Shown: positions 55,386-63,473 of the stretch, one piece after another
Position numbering within the stretch: the first letter of the stretch is position 1
Layout: the number at the start of each line of letters is the position of its first letter
From: Pseudomonas svalbardensis
GTDB lineage: Bacteria > Pseudomonadota > Gammaproteobacteria > Pseudomonadales > Pseudomonadaceae
Direction of reading: 5' to 3'
DNA: 64,000 nt
Assembly (NCBI RefSeq): GCF_030053115.1
Contig: NZ_CP125619.1
Span: 125,001-189,000, forward strand
Position numbers and translations under genes: made by a program
Notes under the pieces: model-generated
Databases searched by the model: none
Seen by the model: the letters and a program-made list of their open reading frames with translations, nothing else
What the model was told of the DNA's origin: nothing

Positions 55386-56861
55386 ATGCCTGTTGTTGGA
55401 TACGCCTACCTCCGTGATGCGCTGAGCCTTAAAGCTTTCGTACCCAAACGCGCAGCGATGATCAAGCCAGTCACTCGAATCACATTGATCGGTGATTGCT
55501 TGGCCGTTCCCCAGTCAGTCGCACCTGCTCAGGGCTCGATGCTTGAGCATATTCTCTTTGCCCTCAAGCACGAAGGCGTCAACCTCTGCATCCTTGCCCA
55601 GGCGCTTGAAGCTGTTTCTGCTGAGCAACTGCTGGAGGAGTTGGCCAAATCCCCGAATGGCGTGTTCATCCGCAAAGCCTGCTTCTTGTGGGAGAGCTTC
55701 ACCGGGCAACAACTTGAGTATTCGATGCCGGTTCGGGGCAGTGTTGTTCCACTATTTGATCCCAAGCGCTATGTAACTGGGCCAGCCCTGCGCAATAGCC
55801 GTTGGCGCGTCGATTTTAACGGCTTGGGTTCTATGCGCTACTGCGCCACCGTAGAACGAACTCCTGAACTCGAAGCCTTGCTCAGTCTCGACATTCTCGG
55901 CCGAGCTAAAGCCTTTATGGCGACATTACCGCCTGAAATGATGGACCGCGCCATCAACTGGGCTTACCTGCACGAAACCCGAGATTCCTTCGCCATCGAG
56001 AAAGAAGAACCCAGCGAAGAAAAATCTCGCCGCTTTGTTCAACTGCTGCGCCAGGCCCATGAAGGGCGCGAGTTGAGTGAAGACTATCTGGTCGAATTGC
56101 AGAACAGCACGGTTTCCAATCCTTTCGACAAAGCTGTCCTGTTTCGCCACGAACAGAATCATCTGCATAACGGTCTGCGTGGCGCCGCTGGCGTCAGCTA
56201 TGTCCCGCCTGCACCGGACTTGTGTCGTGAACTGATGGAAGAGTTGATGAACTTCGCCAATCAGTCTTCAAGGCAAGTCGACCCATTGGTGGCGGCTGCG
56301 GTGACCGCTTTCGGATTTGTCTTCCTTCACCCGTTCATGGATGGCAATGGCCGACTTTCACGTTTCTTGATTCACCAGACCCTTTGCCATTCCGGAGCCT
56401 TGGAGAATGGGTTGCTCCTGCCCGTCTCAGTGGCCATGAAACACGAAGAGGCGAACTACCTGGAAGCGCTGAAGGACTTCTCAAAACCTGCCCGGGATTT
56501 TTGGAATGTCACTTGGCTGGACGCTGATCAGATGGTTTTCGAGTTCATCGGCCACCCGTCCATTTATCGCTTCTGGGACGCCACCCGTTGCGTCGAATTC
56601 ACATTGCAGATGGCGCGACGCGCGCTGGAAATCGAACTGCGTGAGGAAACTGAGTTTCTGGACCGTTACGACCGTGTAGTCAAAGCGGTGAATCAGCGTT
56701 TCGATGTTCGCGGCAGCGATTTGTCGAAGCTGGTGATGATGTGTCTGGACAACGACGGCAAGGTCTCGAAGCACCGACGTAAGCAGTTTCAGTACAGCGT
56801 GCCGGAGGAGGTTTTAGATTTTATTGAGGGAGAAGCGGGAAGATTGTTGAGTGATGTCTAA
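55386..56861 (+). CDS. Fic-domain protein, likely AMP-transferase with N-terminal inhibitory motif
   Basis: A 491-residue Fic protein. The active-site motif HPFMDGNGRLSR (about residues 315-326) is complete (HPFx[D/E]GNxxR type), so AMPylation or a related nucleotidyl transfer to a protein hydroxyl is likely. An upstream segment RDSFAIEKEE (about 199-208) matches the [S/T]xxxE inhibitory helix of class II Fic proteins, with Lys where Gly/Asn is more common. The C-terminal part (about 410-491) may be a winged helix (VVKAVNQRF...SDLSKLVMMCLDNDGKVSKHRRKQFQ). The first 150 residues have no family I recognise. It has a weak ribosome-binding site and stands alone. Host target unknown. Confidence 0.88.
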   Translation: MPVVGYAYLRDALSLKAFVPKRAAMIKPVTRITLIGDCLAVPQSVAPAQGSMLEHILFALKHEGVNLCILAQALEAVSAEQLLEELAKSPNGVFIRKACFLWESFTGQQLEYSMPVRGSVVPLFDPKRYVTGPALRNSRWRVDFNGLGSMRYCATVERTPELEALLSLDILGRAKAFMATLPPEMMDRAINWAYLHETRDSFAIEKEEPSEEKSRRFVQLLRQAHEGRELSEDYLVELQNSTVSNPFDKAVLFRHEQNHLHNGLRGAAGVSYVPPAPDLCRELMEELMNFANQSSRQVDPLVAAAVTAFGFVFLHPFMDGNGRLSRFLIHQTLCHSGALENGLLLPVSVAMKHEEANYLEALKDFSKPARDFWNVTWLDADQMVFEFIGHPSIYRFWDATRCVEFTLQMARRALEIELREETEFLDRYDRVVKAVNQRFDVRGSDLSKLVMMCLDNDGKVSKHRRKQFQYSVPEEVLDFIEGEAGRLLSDV

Positions 56862-56934
56862 GGGGCAAGCATTCGTCTGACAATTGAATTGTTTCAAAAC
56901 TTGACCAACTTTCCCCTCAAATGCCATATTGATA

Positions 56935-56948
56935 GTTAGCAAGCTAAC
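56935..56948. promoter_or_regulatory. Candidate MarR operator
   Basis: GTTAGC-AA-GCTAAC is a perfect palindrome 17 bp upstream of the MarR start. Several MarR-family repressors bind sites with TTAGC..GCTAA arms, so autoregulation of the whole efflux operon is likely. Confidence 0.6.
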
Positions 56949-56965
56949 AGTGTGTGTTTCCCCTC

Positions 56966-57421
56966 GTGCCGAAGAACCTCGACGCTCTCCAGATGAACAT
57001 CAGCAGCTCCATGGTGGTGGCCGCCAGGCATTGGCGGAAGATCTGTCAGACCACGCTGGTCAACTATGGAATCTCCGAAGCCTGCGCCGTTCCGTTGTTG
57101 ATGATCGGGCGTTTGGGCGAGGGTGTGCGGCAGGTGACGGTGGCGCAGGCGGCCGGGATGGAGAGCCCGTCCCTGGTGCGCCTGCTGGATCAGTTGTGTC
57201 ATGCCGGTTACGTCTGCCGTACCGAAGACGCCCATGACCGGCGCGCCAAATGTCTGAGCCTGACCGAGACGGGTCGTGAGTTGGTGCAAGCCGTCGAGAT
57301 CGAGCTGGTGCGCTTGCGCCATGAAGTGCTCGAAGGGATCGACCAGAGTGATCTGGAAGCGGCGTTGCGGGTGCTGAGGGCTTTTGAATCGGCCAATCAT
57401 CTGCCGGTGATCAACCCTTGA
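56966..57421 (+). CDS. MarR-family transcriptional regulator
   Basis: A 151-residue regulator with the winged helix at about residues 55-115: VTVAQAAGMESPSLVRLLDQLCHAGYVCRTEDAHDRRAKCLSLT, including the DxRR wing. Helices at both ends form the dimer interface. It is first in an operon with the FUSC-type exporter; its stop overlaps the next start (TTGA). MarR proteins of this kind are released from DNA by phenolic acids or similar compounds. GTG 56966 is used; GTG 56954 would add four residues and come closer to the palindrome. Confidence 0.88.
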   Translation: MPKNLDALQMNISSSMVVAARHWRKICQTTLVNYGISEACAVPLLMIGRLGEGVRQVTVAQAAGMESPSLVRLLDQLCHAGYVCRTEDAHDRRAKCLSLTETGRELVQAVEIELVRLRHEVLEGIDQSDLEAALRVLRAFESANHLPVINP

Positions 57422-59490
57422 GCGGATTTTTTACCGGCATGCCCCCGGCGCGGGACTGGTTCTACGGAGTGCGAACGTTCGCGGCGTCGATGATCGCGTT
57501 GTACATCGCCATGCTCATGCAAATGCCCCGGCCGTATTGGGCGATGGCCACGGTCTATATCGTTTCCAGTCCGTTTGTCGGCCCTACCAGTTCCAAGGCG
57601 TTGTACCGCGCAGTCGGCACCCTTCTTGGTGCCGCCGCTGCGGTTTTTTTTGTGCCGATGTTTGTCCAGAGCCCCTATGTGCTGGTGGTGGTCATCGCGC
57701 TGTGGACCGGGATTCTGTTGTTTCTGTCTCTGCACCTGCGTACGGCAAACAGTTACGCCCTGATGCTCGCCGGTTACACCTTGCCGCTGATTGCTCTGCC
57801 GGTGGTGGATAACCCGTTGGGGGTGTGGGACGTGGCCGAAGCGCGGACGGAAGAAATCTTCCTCGGCATCGCGGTGGCGGCAGTGGTTGGCGCCATGTTC
57901 TGGCCCCGGCGGTTGGCGCCGGTGTTCAACGATTCGGTGAACACATGGTTTGCCGATGCTTCGACTTACAGCCTGCGTTTCCTCAGCCGCAACGTGCAAC
58001 CGGACGAAGTCAGCGCGCTGCGCTCCTCGATGGTCGCGACCTTCAACACATTGGAGTTGATGATCGGACAGCTCCCTCACGAAGGCGCGCGGCCGCAAAC
58101 GGTGCGAAACACCAAGGAACTGCGCGGTCGCATGATTCACCTGCTACCAGTGATCGACGCCCTCGACGACGCGCTCTATGCCCTTGAGCGGCGCACGCCC
58201 GAGCTTGTGGATAAGTTCGCGCCGCTGCTGGCCGCGACCACCGAATGGCTCGGCCACAAAGATGCCGACCTCGCCCGCTGGCAGACGCTGAAAGACCAAC
58301 TCGAAGCCCTGCAACCGTCCGCCGAAGCGTTGGATGATCGCAAGCAGCTGCTGTTTTCCAACGCCTTATACCGCCTCGGCGAGTGGATCGATGTGTGGCA
58401 AGACTGCCGCAGCCTGCAGTACGCCATCCAGTGCGAAAGCCAGGACAGTTGGCGCGCGGTGTATCGGCACTGGCGGCTCGGTCGGCTGTCGCCGTTTCTC
58501 GACCGCGGGCTGATGCTCTATTCGGCGGCGTCCACGGTCACCGCCATCATCGTCGCTTCGGTGCTGTGGATTCTGCTCGGCTGGACCGACGGCGGCGCCG
58601 CGGTGATTCTGGCGGCGGTGGCGTGCAGCTTTTTCGCCTCGATGGACGACCCGGCGCCGCAGATCTACCGATTCTTTTTCTGGACGGCGATGTCGGTGTT
58701 GTTCGCCAGTCTTTATCTGTTTCTGGTCCTGCCCAACCTGCATGACTTCCCGATGCTGGTGCTGGCGTTTGCCGTGCCGTTCATTTGCATCGGCACCCTG
58801 ACGGTCAAGCCGCAGTTCTATCTGGGCATGCTGCTGACCCTCGTCAACACCTCGTCCTTCATCAGCATTCAGGGCGCCTACGACGCGGACTTCCTCAGCT
58901 TCGCCAACTCCAACCTGGCCGGTCCCGTGGGCTTGTTGTTCGCCTTCGTCTGGACCCTGATCGCCCGGCCGTTCGGCTCCGAACTGGCGGCGAAGCGCCT
59001 GACCCGTTTCAGCTGGCGCGACATTGTCAGCCTCACCGAACCGGCGACGTTGTCTGAGCACCGGCACTTGGGTGTGCAGATGCTCGATCGCCTGATGCAG
59101 CATTTGCCGCGCCTGGCCATGACCGGCCAGGACACGGGCATCGCCTTGCGGGAAGTGCGCGTGGCGCTGAACCTGCTGGATTTGCTCGCCTATACACCGC
59201 GAGTACTCGGCGCACCGCAAGTGCTGCTGCACCAGGTGGTGGCCGAGGTCGGTGAGTATTTCAAGGCCTGCCTCAAGGCTGGCGAACGTTTGCCGGCGCC
59301 GAGTCCGTTGCTGATGACCCTGGATCGCACCCGCCGTGCCCTCAACACGGAGTGCGATGAAGGTGCGCGTCTGCATCTGCTGCATGCCTTGAGCGGCCTG
59401 CGTCTGTCGCTGCTGCCAGGGGTGGAATTCGTCGGCGCCGGCGAGCTCGAAGAACCGCTTCCCCATGGCATCGATGGAGCGCCTTTATGA
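57418..59490 (+). CDS. FUSC-family exporter (AaeB-like)
   Basis: A 690-residue inner-membrane exporter with two hydrophobic blocks: residues about 15-165 (YWAMATVYIVSSPFVGPTSSKALYRAVGT is the FUSC signature) and about 370-520 (second set of helices, VLWILLGWTDGGAAVILAAV...), separated and followed by large cytoplasmic domains. E. coli AaeB exports aromatic acids such as p-hydroxybenzoate. TTG 57418 overlaps the marR stop; ATG 57439 in the same frame is an alternative. DUF1656, HlyD and outer-membrane genes follow with 4-bp overlaps. Confidence 0.9.
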   Translation: MSGFFTGMPPARDWFYGVRTFAASMIALYIAMLMQMPRPYWAMATVYIVSSPFVGPTSSKALYRAVGTLLGAAAAVFFVPMFVQSPYVLVVVIALWTGILLFLSLHLRTANSYALMLAGYTLPLIALPVVDNPLGVWDVAEARTEEIFLGIAVAAVVGAMFWPRRLAPVFNDSVNTWFADASTYSLRFLSRNVQPDEVSALRSSMVATFNTLELMIGQLPHEGARPQTVRNTKELRGRMIHLLPVIDALDDALYALERRTPELVDKFAPLLAATTEWLGHKDADLARWQTLKDQLEALQPSAEALDDRKQLLFSNALYRLGEWIDVWQDCRSLQYAIQCESQDSWRAVYRHWRLGRLSPFLDRGLMLYSAASTVTAIIVASVLWILLGWTDGGAAVILAAVACSFFASMDDPAPQIYRFFFWTAMSVLFASLYLFLVLPNLHDFPMLVLAFAVPFICIGTLTVKPQFYLGMLLTLVNTSSFISIQGAYDADFLSFANSNLAGPVGLLFAFVWTLIARPFGSELAAKRLTRFSWRDIVSLTEPATLSEHRHLGVQMLDRLMQHLPRLAMTGQDTGIALREVRVALNLLDLLAYTPRVLGAPQVLLHQVVAEVGEYFKACLKAGERLPAPSPLLMTLDRTRRALNTECDEGARLHLLHALSGLRLSLLPGVEFVGAGELEEPLPHGIDGAPL

Positions 59491-59696
59491 TCGGTGATCT
59501 GGATATCAGCGGGGTGTTTCTGCCCACGCTACTGGTGCTGATGGGCATTACGTACGTGTTTTTCCTGCTGGTGCACGGGTTGCTGACGCGTCTGCACTTT
59601 TACCGTCTGGTCTGGCACCGGGCATTGTTTAACGTGGCTCTCTACGCTGTGCTGCTCGGCGCCGTGGACTCACTCAGTCGATACCTGATGACATGA
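59487..59696 (+). CDS. DUF1656 small membrane protein (AaeX-like)
   Basis: A 69-residue protein with two membrane helices (about 10-31 and 45-65). The start IGDLDISGVFLPTLLVLMG and the motif YRLVWHRALFNVALY are typical of DUF1656. It always lies between the FUSC and HlyD genes of this kind of pump. ATG overlaps the FUSC stop by 4 bp, and its own stop overlaps the next ATG. Confidence 0.92.
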   Translation: MIGDLDISGVFLPTLLVLMGITYVFFLLVHGLLTRLHFYRLVWHRALFNVALYAVLLGAVDSLSRYLMT

Positions 59697-60580
59697 AAAA
59701 ACCTTTTTTGACCATCGGTCGCGTGGTGCTGACCCTGCTGATCGTGACCTTCGCCGTTGTCGTGGTCTGGCGCATGGTGATGTATTACATGTTTGCGCCC
59801 TGGACCCGGGACGGCCACATTCGTGCCGATATCGTGCAGATCGCGCCGGACGTGTCCGGGCTGATCCAGCGAGTCGATGTGCGTGACAACCAATTAGTGA
59901 AGCGCGGCCAGGTGTTGTTCAGCATTGATCAGGACCGTTTCAAACTGGCCCTGCGTCAGGCCAAGGCGGCGGTCGCCGACCGTCAGGAAACCCTGGCTCA
60001 GGCGCAACGCGAAGCCAAGCGTAACCGTGGCCTCGGCAATCTGGTGCCGGGTGAGCAGCTGGAAGAGAGCCAGTCCCGGGTGGCCCGCGCCGAGGTGGCG
60101 TTGATGGAAACTCAGGTGGCGGTGGACAGCGCTCAGCTCAACCTTGACCGCTCGACCATCCGCAGCCCGGTGGATGGCTACGTCAACGACCGTGCGCCGC
60201 GTAACCAGGAATTCGTCACTGCCGGGCGTCCGGTGTTGTCGGTGGTGGACAGCAATTCGTTTCACATCGACGGTTATTTTGAAGAAACCAAACTGGACGG
60301 CATTCATGTCGGTCAGAGCGTCGATATTCGCGTTGTCGGCGACCGGGCTCGCCTGCGTGGGCACGTGGAAAGCATCGTCGCCGGCATCGAAGACCGCGAC
60401 CGCAGCAGCGGCAGCAACTTGCTGCCCAACGTCAACCCGGCGTTCAGTTGGGTGCGGCTGGCCCAGCGGATTCCGGTGCGGATCGCCTTCGACGACGTGC
60501 CGGCGGATTTCCGCATGATTGCCGGGCGTACCGCCACGGTGTCGATCATTGACGATCAAACCCAGGAGCCCGCGAAATGA
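59693..60580 (+). CDS. HlyD-family membrane fusion protein (AaeA-like)
   Basis: A 295-residue adaptor. It has an N-terminal helix (about 9-31), TRDGHIRADIVQIAPDVSGLI (first lipoyl half), a short coiled coil (about 85-145), NLDRSTIRSPVDGYVNDRAP (second half) and a beta-barrel. It joins the FUSC exporter to the outer-membrane channel encoded next. Confidence 0.92.
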   Translation: MKKPFLTIGRVVLTLLIVTFAVVVVWRMVMYYMFAPWTRDGHIRADIVQIAPDVSGLIQRVDVRDNQLVKRGQVLFSIDQDRFKLALRQAKAAVADRQETLAQAQREAKRNRGLGNLVPGEQLEESQSRVARAEVALMETQVAVDSAQLNLDRSTIRSPVDGYVNDRAPRNQEFVTAGRPVLSVVDSNSFHIDGYFEETKLDGIHVGQSVDIRVVGDRARLRGHVESIVAGIEDRDRSSGSNLLPNVNPAFSWVRLAQRIPVRIAFDDVPADFRMIAGRTATVSIIDDQTQEPAK

Positions 60581-62025
60581 GCAGGGCCTCGGGTTTGGCT
60601 ATCGCCGGGTTAGGCCTGTTGCTATCGGCCTGTCAGGTGGTCGGGCCGGATTATCACTTGCCGGACGAGGCCGCCGCACACCGTGAAGACTTGCAGGGCG
60701 ACTTGGCGGTGAACGGCAAAAATGTCATCTCGGCGCCGGTGCCCAGCGATTGGTGGCGCTTGTATCAGGATCCGCGCCTCGATCAATTGGTCCAGCAGGC
60801 CATGGCCTCCAACACTGATTTACGCGTGGCGGCGGCGAACCTTTCCCGAGCGCGCGCGCAGGTCGATGAAGCTCAAGCGGCCGGTGGCTGGAGCGGCGGG
60901 GTGAAGATGGGAGCCCAGCGTTTGCAGGAGTCCGGCGAAGCATTCCTGCTGCCGGAGAAAGTGCCGGTGGCCAACGTCGGCGACATTGGCATTACCACCT
61001 CGTATCAGTTCGACCTGTTCGGCACGTTGCAGCGCGGTATCGAAGCGGCCAAAGCCAATGCCGATGCGACTCAAGCCGCAGCCGATACCGCGCGGATTAC
61101 CTTGGTGGCCGATGTCGTTCGGGCTTACACCCAAATCTGCGCGGCCAATGAAGAGTATGAAATCGCCCAGCATTCCCTCGACCTGCAAGCCCAGAGCACT
61201 ACGCTGATCCAGCGCTTGCGCGACGCCGGGCGTGGCGATGAAACCCAGGTCACCCGCTCGCAAACCCAATTCAAATCCTTGCGCGCCGACATGCCGCGTT
61301 ATGAGGCGGCGCGTCAGGCCGGGTTGTTCCGGTTGTCGATGCTCTTGGCCAAACCGCTGGATCAACTGCCGGCCGGCACCGACCGCTGCGCCGAACTGCC
61401 GAAAATTGCGCAATTGTTGCCGGTCGGTGACGGCGCGACGTTGCTCAAGCGCCGTCCCGATGTGCGGCAGGCTGAGCGACGATTGGCTGCCGCGACCGCC
61501 GGCATCGGCATCGCCACGGGCGAGTTGTACCCGGACATCAGCATCGGCGCGACCGTGGGTACCGTCGGTATCCTGGAAAACCTCGGCAAACCGGCAACCA
61601 ATCGCTGGGGTTTCGGGCCGTTGCTGACCTGGACCGTGCCGTCCAACGGCTCCCGGGCGCGAATCCGCGCGGCCGAAGCCGCCACCCAAGGCGCACTGGC
61701 GCATTTCGATGGCGTGGTGCTCAACGCCATTCGCGAAACTCAGACCGGCCTGGCCCAGTACTCCGCGTTGCTGCAACGTCGCGACGCACTGGCCGACGCC
61801 GAGCAATCGGCGCAACTGGCGGCAGACCAGACTCACCGCTTCTTTCAGGCCGGCCGCGCATCGTTCCTGGCGGACCTGCAAGCGACCCGCACCTACACCG
61901 ACGTGCGGGCGCAACTGGCTTCCGCCAGCACGCAGGTTGCCATGAGCCAGATCGATTTGTTCCTGGCCTTGGGTGGCGGCTGGGAAAGCGGACGAACGCA
62001 AGGCACGAACTCCGGCAAACCCTGA
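60577..62025 (+). CDS. Outer-membrane efflux lipoprotein (NodT/OprM family)
   Basis: A 482-residue channel. Signal peptide with lipobox LSAC (Cys19), then VVGPDYHLP, and two TolC-type repeats (DWWRLYQDPRLDQLVQQAM; RRPDVRQAERRLAAATAGIG). It completes the MarR-FUSC-DUF1656-HlyD-OMF operon, giving a self-contained tripartite pump, probably for aromatic or other small acids. Confidence 0.92.
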   Translation: MSRASGLAIAGLGLLLSACQVVGPDYHLPDEAAAHREDLQGDLAVNGKNVISAPVPSDWWRLYQDPRLDQLVQQAMASNTDLRVAAANLSRARAQVDEAQAAGGWSGGVKMGAQRLQESGEAFLLPEKVPVANVGDIGITTSYQFDLFGTLQRGIEAAKANADATQAAADTARITLVADVVRAYTQICAANEEYEIAQHSLDLQAQSTTLIQRLRDAGRGDETQVTRSQTQFKSLRADMPRYEAARQAGLFRLSMLLAKPLDQLPAGTDRCAELPKIAQLLPVGDGATLLKRRPDVRQAERRLAAATAGIGIATGELYPDISIGATVGTVGILENLGKPATNRWGFGPLLTWTVPSNGSRARIRAAEAATQGALAHFDGVVLNAIRETQTGLAQYSALLQRRDALADAEQSAQLAADQTHRFFQAGRASFLADLQATRTYTDVRAQLASASTQVAMSQIDLFLALGGGWESGRTQGTNSGKP

Positions 62026-62107
62026 GGCCGTTGCTATGCTTTGAGTTGATGAGGTCGCGCGTCGAACTCATCAATCAAGGCTCGCGTTGGTCATGGGGAT
62101 TCCAATA

Positions 62108-62746
62108 ATGAAAAACCCTTATGCTCCCGGCTTCTGGTGCGCTATAGCGGCATTGGTGTTGCTATCGGCCACTTATTTCTACGGCATCATGCTGGCCCAC
62201 CAGATCGACAAGGCGCTGGTGTTTCTCGACAGCGCCGTGGCACTGATTGCCGTGATGGCAATCGTGGTGGTGGCCTGGGCTTCGGTTCAGGGTCAGCGCA
62301 TCAAAAAAAGACAGCTCGAACAAGGCAAGACCCTGGTGCTGATCTGGGACACCAAGGTCGCGCTGCGCCGTGTCGAAACGGTGTTCGATCGGTATTTCTG
62401 GGGCAGTTACTGGCAGCCGGGGCGTACGTTCCAGGAAGTCATGGGCGAACTTACCGGCACACCGCTGGAAAAAAGCCTCGAAACCCTGAAAAAACAATGC
62501 CAGGCGCTGGACAAGCAAGTGTCCGAGGAGGGCTTGCACTGGCTCAATAACGCCAGGGAACTCTCCGATGTCGCCACCGCCATGGCCCGCGAACGTTATC
62601 AACTGGACTTCTGCGACCCGCGCTCGGAATCCCCAAGCGGCACGGCGGTGATCAATCGCGACTTCGAAGTGCTGGTCTATACATGGACCGCACGGCTCAA
62701 GAGCTTTGATCATCAGCTGGATGAAATTGAAGTGCAGTATTCATAA
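62108..62746 (+). CDS. Hypothetical membrane protein with two N-terminal helices
   Basis: A 212-residue protein. Two membrane segments (about 8-30 and 37-60) are followed by a basic turn (QGQRIKKRQLEQGK) and a helical cytoplasmic domain (TKVALRRVETVFDRYFWGSYWQPG ... LEKSLETLKKQCQALDKQV). No family recognised. ATG 62108 has GGGGA about 10 nt upstream. The last 14 residues (SFDHQLDEIEVQYS) are encoded by a sequence that occurs again about 446 bp downstream. Confidence 0.75.
   Translation: MKNPYAPGFWCAIAALVLLSATYFYGIMLAHQIDKALVFLDSAVALIAVMAIVVVAWASVQGQRIKKRQLEQGKTLVLIWDTKVALRRVETVFDRYFWGSYWQPGRTFQEVMGELTGTPLEKSLETLKKQCQALDKQVSEEGLHWLNNARELSDVATAMARERYQLDFCDPRSESPSGTAVINRDFEVLVYTWTARLKSFDHQLDEIEVQYS
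62702..62744 (+). repeat. Tail direct repeat, copy A
   Basis: A 43-bp sequence forming the end of the membrane-protein gene; it matches copy B (63148-63190) at 37 of 43 positions. It encodes SFDHQLDEIEVQYS. Confidence 0.8.
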
Positions 62747-62882
62747 GATGGATGGTGTATCGCTATAAAACTTCGGGTTTTAATTCAAAAAAACTATTAA
62801 TAACTGTCATTTATGACAGTGGTGTGCATCTTTCAAAGGGTCAATGATTAAAGCTCCTAACATCACAATGGAGCAAAAGAAT

Positions 62883-63149
62883 ATGGCCTTCACGGACGAC
62901 TCATTCAAAAATGTTTCACCGGGCGACAGTATCTATTTTCACGACACCGATGGAGCGCGAAGAGGAACCTTCCAGTCAGCAAGTAATGGGAAGTTGAGTA
63001 TTTATTGGGCGGCCTACTCAAGAGACGCATCGTTCGAGTACTGGACGATTAAGGACATTGAAGTGAACGGCAAAAAACTTGGGGTTGATGGCAGCCTTAC
63101 TGAAAAACCACAACCTTGGCAACCTTGGCAACCTTCGCAGTATCAATAG
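62883..63149 (+). CDS. Hypothetical small protein in an AT-rich insert
   Basis: An 88-residue soluble protein (MAFTDDSFKNVSPGDSIYFHD) of unknown family, rich in aromatic and charged residues. The C-terminus WQPWQPSQYQ comes from a 9-bp tandem repeat (CAACCTTGG). GGAG lies about 9 nt before ATG 62883; an earlier ATG at 62844 is possible. Base composition from 62750 to about 63080 is much more A/T-rich than the neighbours, and the unit is enclosed by the tail direct repeats, so acquisition as a cassette is likely. Confidence 0.6.
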   Translation: MAFTDDSFKNVSPGDSIYFHDTDGARRGTFQSASNGKLSIYWAAYSRDASFEYWTIKDIEVNGKKLGVDGSLTEKPQPWQPWQPSQYQ

Positions 63150-63190
63150 CTTTACCCATCAGCTTGATGAAAGTGAAGTGCAGTATTCCT
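63148..63190 (+). repeat. Tail direct repeat, copy B
   Basis: The second copy of the 43-bp tail. It is readable as SFTHQLDESEVQYS and stop, so even the coding sense is kept, although no gene body precedes it in that frame. It overlaps the stop of the small ORF by two bases. Confidence 0.8.
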
Positions 63191-63215
63191 GAACCTGTAT
63201 TGGCAGGACTGATGC

Positions 63216-63284
63216 CTTCGCGAGCAGGCTCACTCCCACAATTGACCGCGTGTCCCTGTGGGAGCGAGCCTGCTCGCGATGGCG
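63216..63284. repeat. REPIN
   Basis: Arms CTTCGCGAGCAGGCTCACTCCCACA (63216-63240; one change in the core) and CTGTGGGAGCGAGCCTGCTCGCGATGGCG (63256-63284). The remaining gap to the DUF945 gene has no other feature I can support. Confidence 0.88.
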
Positions 63285-63473
63285 ATTTCATACCCGCCGA
63301 AACTCTCAACCCCCGCGCACGGTCCATAGACACTCTTTACCTTTAATCATTGGGTCGCCCCGTGCGCCTGATGCTAATCTCCATCGCACTTTTAACGCAG
63401 TCGTGACCGTAACCCGTCATGGGTTCAGGGAAGACGACCACACCTTCAACAACGGACATTGATCGGGTCATTC

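Noticed and set aside
40466..63284. REPIN hairpins as transcription terminators
   Set aside because: Several lie after genes, but none has a T-run; they are better explained as mobile REPIN sequences, although they may affect mRNA ends.
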